Source: Candidatus Rifleibacteriota bacterium
GTDB lineage: Bacteria > Riflebacteria > Ozemobacteria > Ozemobacterales > Ozemobacteraceae
NCBI GenBank assembly: GCA_022704885.1
Contig: JAKJFO010000044.1
Coordinates: forward strand, 1 to 23,098
DNA length: 23,098 bases
Reading direction: 5' to 3'
Made by a program: the position numbers and the translations under genes. Of this stretch, positions 7,597 to 13,276 are shown piece after piece (the first letter of the stretch is position 1; each line of letters begins with the position of its first letter). The notes beneath the pieces were generated by a model, which had not been told where the DNA came from, searched no databases, and worked only from the letters and a program-made list of their open reading frames with translations.

Positions 7597-8420
7597 AAAC
7601 ACTTCTGCGCAACCTCACCTTTGCCGGCTGGCTGAGCTTTATCGGAATAGTTCTGGTGTTACTTACAGCCGTCTTTGCACCGCTGCTGGCTGCCAACGAC
7701 CCTATGGAAACCGACCCATTGCGCCGACTGAGCCGCGAAGAAGGCTTTCCGCTCGGTTGTGATCAGCTCGGCCAGTGCGTTTATTCACGCCTGATCTATG
7801 GTGCCCGCCTCTCGCTCATCATCGGGTTTGCTGCCCGTCTTTCGTCGCTGCTCATCGGCCTCGCGGTCGGTCTTGCCGCCGGCTATGCCGGGGGCTGGCT
7901 CGACTGGCTGCTGATGCGTATCGTCGACATGTTTCTGGCGTTCCCGAGTCTGCTTCTGGCTATCGCGGTTTCAATGGTCATGGGCAGCGGCATTAAAACA
8001 GTTGTCTTTGCACTGGCTATCGTCGGCTGGGCCGAAATGGCACGCATAATCAGATCGGCCGCGCTCGAACTGCGCTCGGCCGAATACGTCATTGCGGCCA
8101 GAACACTGGGCGCCAGCCATCTGCGCATAGTGCTCACCCATATTCTGCCAAACTGTCTGCCGTTGATTACAGTTATCTTCACGATGGGAATGGCGACAGC
8201 AGTGCTTTCAGAAGCCAGTCTGAGTTTCCTCGGCCTCGGCGTCGACCCCTCGCTGCCGACCTGGGGTGGCATGGTCGCTTCGGCAAAAGACTATATGCTG
8301 CGCCGACCAGAACTGGTCGTTTATCCAGGTTTGTGCATAGCTTTTCTGGTTATAGTTTTCAATATTTTTGGCGACGAACTGCGCGACATTCTCGATCCAT
8401 CCCGCAAAGGAAACTGGTAA
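7593..8420 (+). CDS. ABC transporter permease, DppC/OppC type
   Basis: The 275-residue partner permease has an N-terminal helix (about residues 13-32), the PLLAANDPM segment typical of DppC, and GCDQLGQCVYSRLIYGARLS, the family's GTDxxGRDxxSRxxxGxR-like motif. The EAA-type coupling segment is EYVIAARTLGASHLRIVLTH, and the C-terminus carries SFLGLGVDPSLPTWGGM and GDELRDILDPS. The ATGA overlap with the preceding gene indicates coupled translation. One base separates its stop from the gamma-glutamyl hydrolase start. No ATP-binding subunits are encoded in this cluster, so they must come from elsewhere. Confidence 0.93.
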   Translation: MKTLLRNLTFAGWLSFIGIVLVLLTAVFAPLLAANDPMETDPLRRLSREEGFPLGCDQLGQCVYSRLIYGARLSLIIGFAARLSSLLIGLAVGLAAGYAGGWLDWLLMRIVDMFLAFPSLLLAIAVSMVMGSGIKTVVFALAIVGWAEMARIIRSAALELRSAEYVIAARTLGASHLRIVLTHILPNCLPLITVIFTMGMATAVLSEASLSFLGLGVDPSLPTWGGMVASAKDYMLRRPELVVYPGLCIAFLVIVFNIFGDELRDILDPSRKGNW

Positions 8421-8421
8421 C

Positions 8422-9207
8422 ATGAGCAACAGACGTCCAGTAATCGGCATCGCCTATGCCGACTCATCGGTGCGCGATAACGAAATGCGCATCAGAACAT
8501 ATGTTTCCCGCAAGTATTTTCATGCGGTGCAGCAGGCGGGTGGACTGCCGATTCTTCTGCCGGCACCGGCCAGACCGGCTGACACCTTTACCCGAACTGA
8601 CCTGCAGAGCTTCATCGACCGTTACCTCGGCATGATCGATGGCCTGCTGCTGCCAGGTGGCGAAGACGTTCATCCCCGTTACCAGGGCGAAGACCCGGCA
8701 ACCGCGCTCGATCTGGTCAACCCGTTTCGTGACGAATTCGAGCTCGGCCTGGCAAAAACCGCATACGAACTGCACAAAATTCCGGTTCTCGGCATCTGCC
8801 GTGGTTGTCAGGTTATTGCAATCGCGCTGGGCGGCAAGGTTCATCAGGATCTCGGTGGTATCGCGCGCGTGCAGCATTCGCAAAAGTCGCCACGCTGGGC
8901 AGTTTCGCATCAGGTCAAACTGGAAAGTGCCTCAAAGCTGGCCGATCTTTTCAAACTGTCTAATAATGAGCTGTTCACCAATTCGTTTCATCATCAGGCG
9001 ATCAAAGAGGTTCCGGCAGGCTTTATCTGCAGCGCACGGGCCGGCGATGGCGTGATCGAAGCAATCGAGTGCGACAGCGAACGCTTTTACATCGGCGTAC
9101 AATGGCACCCGGAAGAAACCGTCACAGCTGATCAGGCCAGCCGCCAGTTGTTTGCCGGCCTGATCGAGGCCGCAGCACGCCACGCTGTCGGCACAAGTTT
9201 CAATTAA
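8422..9207 (+). CDS. Gamma-glutamyl hydrolase, class I glutamine amidotransferase-like (PuuD/peptidase C26)
   Basis: The 261-residue cytoplasmic protein is of the PuuD type. It begins with PVIGIAY, then has LLLPGGEDVHPRYQGE, the nucleophile elbow VLGICRGCQ with catalytic Cys126, HHQAIKEV, and the second half of the triad in GVQWHPEET (His229, Glu231). The triad is intact. Family members cleave gamma-glutamyl bonds, for example gamma-Glu-GABA or related amides. The ATG at 8422 was chosen over an earlier in-frame start because it follows AAAGGAAA and falls one base after the permease stop. Position at the end of a peptide ABC operon suggests it processes the imported solute (inference). Its TAA overlaps the convergent gene's stop in a shared TTAA. 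Confidence 0.9.
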   Translation: MSNRRPVIGIAYADSSVRDNEMRIRTYVSRKYFHAVQQAGGLPILLPAPARPADTFTRTDLQSFIDRYLGMIDGLLLPGGEDVHPRYQGEDPATALDLVNPFRDEFELGLAKTAYELHKIPVLGICRGCQVIAIALGGKVHQDLGGIARVQHSQKSPRWAVSHQVKLESASKLADLFKLSNNELFTNSFHHQAIKEVPAGFICSARAGDGVIEAIECDSERFYIGVQWHPEETVTADQASRQLFAGLIEAAARHAVGTSFN

Positions 9208-9686
9208 CGCAGATTACGGCCGGCAACGTCGACATCGATCTGGTTACGCAGCTCGACCGGCTCTGAAATTGGATTGAAAGTGCGCGTAAAGAACTGTGCC
9301 GAACTGTTGGCAGCCACTGCCATATCAGCCCAGGTCAGTGTGGCTGTCTGAGTTTCGTTACCCGGCATATCGACAACGACCCGATATGTCTTGTGAGCGC
9401 TCAAATTACCGGTTAACGGCACCCGAAACGACAGGCCTTCGGCCGGCATGTGCAGAATCTCGATTTTGCGCGAACCCAGCGCCGCAATCCCTCTCTCGTC
9501 AAACACCTTAACATTGAGCGTGACAAGACCAGGAACGTATTCTCGCGGAAAAACCTTAAAATACGCATCATTACCCGAGAGACTGCAGCCGACAATTTCG
9601 ACGACCGACCGGTCGACAGTCTTGAACCCGCTGAGCGCGAACACAAAAAACAGGGTAACCAAAATCAGACTCATTATTCGCCGCAT
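9204..9686 (-). CDS. Small secreted protein of unknown function, possible Ig-like fold
   Basis: I do not recognise a family. The 160-residue protein has an N-terminal hydrophobic signal or anchor (about residues 4-20, just after two Arg residues). The mature part is rich in alternating hydrophobic/polar strands (VVEIVGCSL, VTLNVKVFD, LSFRVPLTG, TYRVVVDMPG, TATLTWADM), suggesting a single beta-sandwich domain. The C-terminus is short and charged. A GGGAG lies six bases before the ATG. It converges on the gamma-glutamyl hydrolase gene, with stop codons overlapping by four bases. Coding is supported by the clean start context, signal peptide and strand pattern. The role is unknown. Confidence 0.7.
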   Translation of the reverse strand: MRRIMSLILVTLFFVFALSGFKTVDRSVVEIVGCSLSGNDAYFKVFPREYVPGLVTLNVKVFDERGIAALGSRKIEILHMPAEGLSFRVPLTGNLSAHKTYRVVVDMPGNETQTATLTWADMAVAANSSAQFFTRTFNPISEPVELRNQIDVDVAGRNLR

Positions 9687-9824
9687 ACTATTCTCCCGAT
9701 ATCGTCGTCTACTTTATATATCGGCATTTCTGCAGCAAAACATTAGCCCTCCTCTTCAGAAGAGAGTTATCAACCGGTTACCAGGATCAGGTCTCCGACA
9801 AAACGGAACCTGTGTTTAAAAATT

Positions 9825-10186
9825 GTCATTGCGAGGAGCGGAGCGACGAAGCAATCTCATGGGAAAAGAGATTAGCCTCAGAGATGAGCTTATGCCTTCG
9901 GCATACGCTTCGTAAGGCTAATGGCACTAAGTTAACGACAGGTCTAACCTCAGATGTTTTACTCGTGCTCAGCGAAGCGGTGCTCGTAATCAGCAAAGCG
10001 GTAATCGTGAGTCGATGCGCGCTGCATCCACAGGCGCCTCGACACTTGGCCATCCGTGGCCTGCCTCGAAAAAACGACAGCGCAAATCGATTACGAGCAC
10101 GATTACGATTACGCGCACGATTCACAAAATTCAGTTTCTTATCTTAGTGCCATTCCTTCGTAAGGCTGAAACCCTGCTCGCAATGA
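9825..10186. repeat. Repeat island 2: nested inverted repeats about 360 bp across
   Basis: Three exact inverted pairs lie one inside another. The outermost is TCATTGCGAG (9826-9835) with CTCGCAATGA (10177-10186), then AATGGCACTAAG (9920-9931) with CTTAGTGCCATT (10143-10154), then GTGCTCGTAATC (9980-9991) with GATTACGAGCAC (10089-10100). A small hairpin, GGCCA-TCCG-TGGCC, sits near the middle (10048-10061). ATGCC-TTC-GGCAT (9892-9904) also occurs in island 1. Reading frames here give the CEERSDEAI peptide, which I recall as a common spurious translation of this repeat class in many genomes. No transposase is present. It looks like a non-autonomous palindromic element grown by insertion of repeats within repeats. 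Confidence 0.75.
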
Positions 10187-10333
10187 AAGAGTCTTTTTGC
10201 ATTCTTACGTGACAGGCCGCCAGTGCAGATTTCATAATAAATTCTTTGTGGCTTTGTGACTATGTGCGAGGTTCTTCAGTCCACAGAGAAATCTGCGTAA
10301 TCTGCGGATAGTCTTCGCGAATGCCTGGGCTGG
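10187..10333. repeat. Short-repeat modules at the end of island 2
   Basis: Between the nested element and the end of the prenyltransferase gene are two modules shared with other gaps in the window: TTTGTGGCTTTGTGA (10245-10259) and AATCTGCGTAATCTGCGG (10290-10307), the latter itself a near-direct repeat of ATCTGCG. No reading frame here looks coding, and no convincing terminator was seen. From 9687 to 9824, the rest of this gap is the leader of the small secreted-protein gene and contains a CTCTTC-A-GAAGAG palindrome at 9752-9764. Confidence 0.55.
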
Positions 10334-11248
10334 TCAGAAGTTGAACCAGCCGGATTTTGAGAAGTGAATGATGATAACGACGGCTACGGCCCAGATCACC
10401 AGATTTATCTGGAGCGGGCGGTCATTCATGACGACTTCTGAAGGGTTTTCGCCCTTATCCTGAATATGAATCAGATAAAGGTAACGCAGAATGCCGTAAA
10501 GCACCATCGGCACAGTGTAAACCAGCTTATCGCTGCCGAATTTAGCAATAGTATCGGAGCTGACCGTATAGAACGAATAGGTGACTATTGCCATGGCTGC
10601 GAGAATCGAAGTCATCTGGTCGATAAACGAAAGCGAATACTGCGCGAGAATATTGCGGTGCATGACCGCTTCTTCCTGGTAGGTGGCGATCTCCTGCCGG
10701 CGCTTGGCAAGCCCGAGAAACATCGCCAGCATCATCGTCGAAAGGATCAGCCAATGCGAAATATAAATGGTCGGTTCAAGCGCCTTAAGAGCGCCGACGC
10801 CGGCAGTAGCACGCAGAACGAAACCGGTGGCGATGCACATGACATCGAGAATCACCATATTTTTAAGCTTGAAACTGTATGCCAGATTCAGCATGAAATA
10901 AGCCAGCGCCATCGAAAAAAAGAGCTGGGAAAGGTTGTAAGCGGCAGTCAGACAGACCAGAAGAATGATGATCAGCGCCGCCTTGCCTTCAGTCAAAGAA
11001 AGCTCACCGGCAGCTATCGGTCGCTTCGCCTTCTGCGGATGCAGACGATCTTTCTCGACATCGGCAATGTCGTTGAGCAGGTATACGCTGCCTGACAGGC
11101 CGCAGAAGATCAGAAAACCAGCGAAAGCATACAGCCAGGCAGGCAGTTCGAACAGCAATCCCTTTTCAGAAAACATCAAAGCCGCAAAAAGAATCAGGTT
11201 CTTGATCCATTGTTTCGGCCTGAGACTGAAAAATACCGGCGCAATCAT
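10334..11248 (-). CDS. UbiA-family prenyltransferase, decaprenyl-phosphate phosphoribosyltransferase-like
   Basis: The 304-residue polytopic membrane protein is of the UbiA superfamily. Near the start is RPKQWIKNLILFAALMF, typical of the branch that includes decaprenyl-phosphate phosphoribosyltransferase (DPPR synthase). The first Asp-rich motif is NDIADVEKD (residues 59-67), followed by KRPIAAG. The second conserved region is FLGLAKRRQEI rather than a classic DxxxD, again as in that branch. Such enzymes attach a sugar phosphate to a polyprenyl phosphate; the acceptor here is not certain. I chose ATG at 11248 because GAGGA lies seven bases upstream and the family motif starts at once; an upstream in-frame start at 11338 would add 30 unconserved residues and would lie beyond the promoter at 11287-11315. 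Confidence 0.88.
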   Translation of the reverse strand: MIAPVFFSLRPKQWIKNLILFAALMFSEKGLLFELPAWLYAFAGFLIFCGLSGSVYLLNDIADVEKDRLHPQKAKRPIAAGELSLTEGKAALIIILLVCLTAAYNLSQLFFSMALAYFMLNLAYSFKLKNMVILDVMCIATGFVLRATAGVGALKALEPTIYISHWLILSTMMLAMFLGLAKRRQEIATYQEEAVMHRNILAQYSLSFIDQMTSILAAMAIVTYSFYTVSSDTIAKFGSDKLVYTVPMVLYGILRYLYLIHIQDKGENPSEVVMNDRPLQINLVIWAVAVVIIIHFSKSGWFNF

Positions 11249-11286
11249 TGCCTGTCCTCTGCTAATGTAGTGTCTGAACCGGCTGT

Positions 11287-11315
11287 ATTCTACCAGCATC
11301 CCGCCAGCATGTAAA
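11287..11315 (-). promoter_or_regulatory. Probable sigma-70 promoter with extended -10 for the prenyltransferase
   Basis: On the minus strand, TTTACA (11310-11315) is followed by a 17-base spacer and TAGAAT (11287-11292), preceded by TGG, which makes an extended -10. The start of transcription would be near 11280, about 30 bases before the ATG at 11248. This also argues against the upstream start codon at 11338. Confidence 0.65.
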
Positions 11316-11390
11316 CTTTTTGTATCATCGATCGGCAAGTCCCGGTCAATATCCGTCCTCTGTCATATATGAATCCCAGAGCCAAAAGCG

Positions 11391-11524
11391 GTCATTCTGC
11401 GCGGAGCGAAGAGAAGTCGCAGAATCCATGTTTTGATTGATTCTCTGGATCCTGCGACTTTCTTCTTCGCCCCTGCTTCGCTTAAGCTACGCAGTGCTTC
11501 GAAGAACAGGGCGCGCAGGATGAC
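11391..11524. repeat. Repeat island 3: 134-bp palindromic element
   Basis: The ends GTCATTCTGCGC (11391-11402) and GCGCAGGATGAC (11513-11524) are inverted repeats with one mismatch. Inside, GAAGTCGCAGAATCC pairs imperfectly with GGATCCTGCGACTTTC. The whole could fold into a long imperfect hairpin. It resembles the class of element in islands 1 and 2 (GTCATT ends, GGAGCGAAG core) but has different sequence in the arms, so it looks like a sister subtype. No reading frame here looks coding. Confidence 0.7.
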
Positions 11525-11536
11525 AGACAACCGTAG

Positions 11537-11650
11537 CAATCAGCGTAATCAACGGATGTTCTTCTTTCATCTTCTTTCTTTGCGTCTCTGCGGCTTTGTG
11601 AGGTCTTTCTTCGATTACGATTGCGACAACGATTGCGACAACGATAACGA
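11537..11650. repeat. Short-repeat modules and 12-bp tandem repeat in island 3
   Basis: CAGCGTAATCAACGGATG (11541-11558) is related to the CTGCGTAATCTGCGGAT module at 10293. CTTTGCGTCTCTGCGGCTTT (11578-11597), continuing GTGAG, is related to copies at 3655 and 10245. Two perfect tandem copies of ACGATTGCGACA (11617-11628 and 11629-11640) and a diverged third follow. GATTACGATT-like strings also occur in island 2. All modules shared between islands lie in the same orientation. Confidence 0.55.
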
Positions 11651-11667
11651 TAGAGAGAACATTGATC

Positions 11668-11698
11668 TTGTGGCAAGCGGGCGGTTATGTGGTAGAAT
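11668..11698 (+). promoter_or_regulatory. Possible promoter for the radical-SAM-like/aroQ/U32 operon
   Basis: TAGAAT (11693-11698) preceded by TGG forms an extended -10, the same TGGTAGAAT string as in the prenyltransferase promoter. The best -35 candidate, TTGTGG (11668-11673), is 19 bases away, which is long. The ATG of the first gene lies about 30 bases downstream. Confidence 0.35.
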
Positions 11699-11728
11699 TC
11701 GAAAAATCGCGAACGTCTCAGATTACAG

Positions 11729-12856
11729 ATGCATAACCCGAAAAGCGAAATTCTGCTGATCAGCATCGCTGCCGAACCGGCAGCAGGCGAATATTACAGC
11801 CTGCGACGCTTCGGTGGACGTTTTGCGCCGCTTGGCCTGCTGTGCCTCGCAGCCGCCGCACCAGATCGCATCGCAGTGCTGAATGGCGGCGATGGCACAC
11901 AATTGAGCGAATGCCTGCAGGACTTCGACAGCGTCAGGGTCATAATCATCCAGACTGACAGCAGCACCGATAAATCAGCCGACAATGCTCTGCCAGAACT
12001 GCGCCGGCGGTTTCCGGCCGCCAGCATAGGTATCAGTGGCTTAACCCATAAACATCGCGACCACTTCGACTTCACCCTGACCGGAACCGGCAAAACAGCG
12101 GTTCTGCGAATTCTACGCGGAGAAACTCCGGCAGGGTTGTTCGACAGCATGCCTGATGGCAATTTTGATATTCTCGATATTCCCTCAGAACCTCTCGCCG
12201 AAGGCGACTACGAAGCTCACCCGGAAAAATGGCTGGCCGGGCGCACGATCGAAATTTTTCAGCCATGGCTCGGCCTGCTCGACCGCTCAGAGCGATATTT
12301 CAGCTGGCCGGGCATCGACTGGACGGCAAAATTCATGGGCTGGCTCAAACTTTCCGGCTACAATGCCGTGCATTTTCGTCCTTCCGGACTGACTTCCAGC
12401 AATCTGCACGAACTGCGCTCGGTAATGCTCAATCTGGCAATGCCTTTTGCCGCCAGTTTCAATATCAGTGACAAGCTGCATTTCACCAGAGTTGGTGCTC
12501 CCCTGCGCCAGATCTGGCTGTATCATCCTGATCCCGAAACTGCGCACGCCTGCCTGGGGCTGCTGTCGCAGATCAAAGCGGCAGAATGCCTGCCCGGTCT
12601 GCAGTTTAACCACAGCAGTATCGGTATAAAACACGAAACAGAGCTGCTCACGGCAGCAGAACGCATCTGTCTCGGCGACCTGCACTGCTGGACACTTTCC
12701 GATCTCAAAAGGGTGATGGCGAGATTCTGGCGGCGCCGCTTTTTCAGCCGGTTGGCCAGACTGCGCAACGCCGCTGAACTGATAATGTTCATGAAAACAT
12801 CGTATAACATTCTCGATATTCTGCTATCCTCAGAAAGGCATGGTGAAAGCAAATGA
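11729..12856 (+). CDS. Radical-SAM/B12-binding-like protein lacking the Fe-S cysteines
   Basis: The 375-residue protein follows the plan of B12-binding radical SAM proteins. It has an N-terminal Rossmann-like half with FAPLGLLCLAAAAPD, a VRVIIIQTDSS strand, PELRRRFPAASIGISGL and a VLRILRGE segment in the place of the usual VxRGEGE. A barrel-like part follows (YNAVHFRPSGLTSSNLHEL), and the Arg-rich helical end RFWRRRFFSRLARLRNAAEL is typical of this class. The CxxxCxxC motif expected after the N-terminal half is absent: the matching stretch reads IEIFQPWLGLLDRSERYF. The protein is therefore probably a non-catalytic relative. No Shine-Dalgarno was seen. Its stop overlaps the aroQ start by four bases (ATGA), so the two are translationally coupled. 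The family call is by pattern and moderately sure. Confidence 0.65.
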   Translation: MHNPKSEILLISIAAEPAAGEYYSLRRFGGRFAPLGLLCLAAAAPDRIAVLNGGDGTQLSECLQDFDSVRVIIIQTDSSTDKSADNALPELRRRFPAASIGISGLTHKHRDHFDFTLTGTGKTAVLRILRGETPAGLFDSMPDGNFDILDIPSEPLAEGDYEAHPEKWLAGRTIEIFQPWLGLLDRSERYFSWPGIDWTAKFMGWLKLSGYNAVHFRPSGLTSSNLHELRSVMLNLAMPFAASFNISDKLHFTRVGAPLRQIWLYHPDPETAHACLGLLSQIKAAECLPGLQFNHSSIGIKHETELLTAAERICLGDLHCWTLSDLKRVMARFWRRRFFSRLARLRNAAELIMFMKTSYNILDILLSSERHGESK

Positions 12857-13275
12857 TACATGTAGTCAACGGCCCGAACCTCAACCTGCTCGGCCGGCGC
12901 GAACCGGAGATCTACGGAACCCGCACACTCAAGGAGATCTGCGAGGAGCTCGAAGAAACCGCCTTCTGCAACAGTGTTCAGATCAGCTTTTTCCAGAGCA
13001 ATCATGAGGGCGAAATCATCGACTACCTGCAGAAACTCAAGGCCGAAGATGCGGTCATTCTCAATGCCGGCGGGCTCGCTCATACCAGCGTGAGTTTGCG
13101 TGACTGCATCGCGGCCATCGATGCCGAGGTGGTTGAAGTGCATATTTCAAACATCACCGCGCGTGAAACGTTCCGCCAGTCTTCGCTGCTCAGCCCGGTC
13201 TGCAAGGGCGTCATCATGGGTCTCGGCACCGACGTCTACCGTGTCGCCCTCGAGTGGCTCATAGAAAGAGAATAA
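12853..13275 (+). CDS. aroQ: 3-dehydroquinate dehydratase, type II
   Basis: The 140-residue protein has the full type II dehydroquinase signature. GPNLNLLGRREPEIYG holds the catalytic loop (Arg16, Tyr21). Further on are FFQSNHEGEIID, LNAGGLAHTSVSLRDCI, and VEVHISNITARETFR with His97 and Arg104. Size is normal for the family, which forms dodecamers. It converts 3-dehydroquinate to 3-dehydroshikimate in the shikimate pathway to chorismate and aromatic amino acids. The start overlaps the upstream stop (ATGA), with GGTG a few bases before. The U32 gene begins one base after its stop. No other shikimate gene is in the window, so its operon partners are unusual. Confidence 0.96.
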   Translation: MIHVVNGPNLNLLGRREPEIYGTRTLKEICEELEETAFCNSVQISFFQSNHEGEIIDYLQKLKAEDAVILNAGGLAHTSVSLRDCIAAIDAEVVEVHISNITARETFRQSSLLSPVCKGVIMGLGTDVYRVALEWLIERE

Positions 13276-13276
13276 C

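Noticed and set aside
9812..10147. Plus-strand frame of 111 codons beginning MFKNCHCEERSDEAIS
   Set aside because: It translates the palindromic repeat; this peptide is a well-known type of spurious product and there is no RBS.
9687..10333. Insertion sequence in the longest gap
   Set aside because: There is no transposase frame or target-site duplication; only palindromic and short modular repeats are seen.
10466..11095. Plus-strand frame of 209 codons opposite the prenyltransferase
   Set aside because: It is antisense to a clear UbiA-family gene, and its composition is that of a shadow frame.
11249..11338. N-terminal extension of the prenyltransferase to a start at 11338
   Set aside because: The extension has no family similarity and its start lies upstream of the best promoter; ATG 11248 has a good RBS.
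12853..13275. AroQ with altered active site (NAGGLAHTS instead of the NPGAYTHTS form)
   Set aside because: A near-identical NAGGLTHTS form is normal in some type II dehydroquinases, and the catalytic Tyr, His and Arg residues are present.
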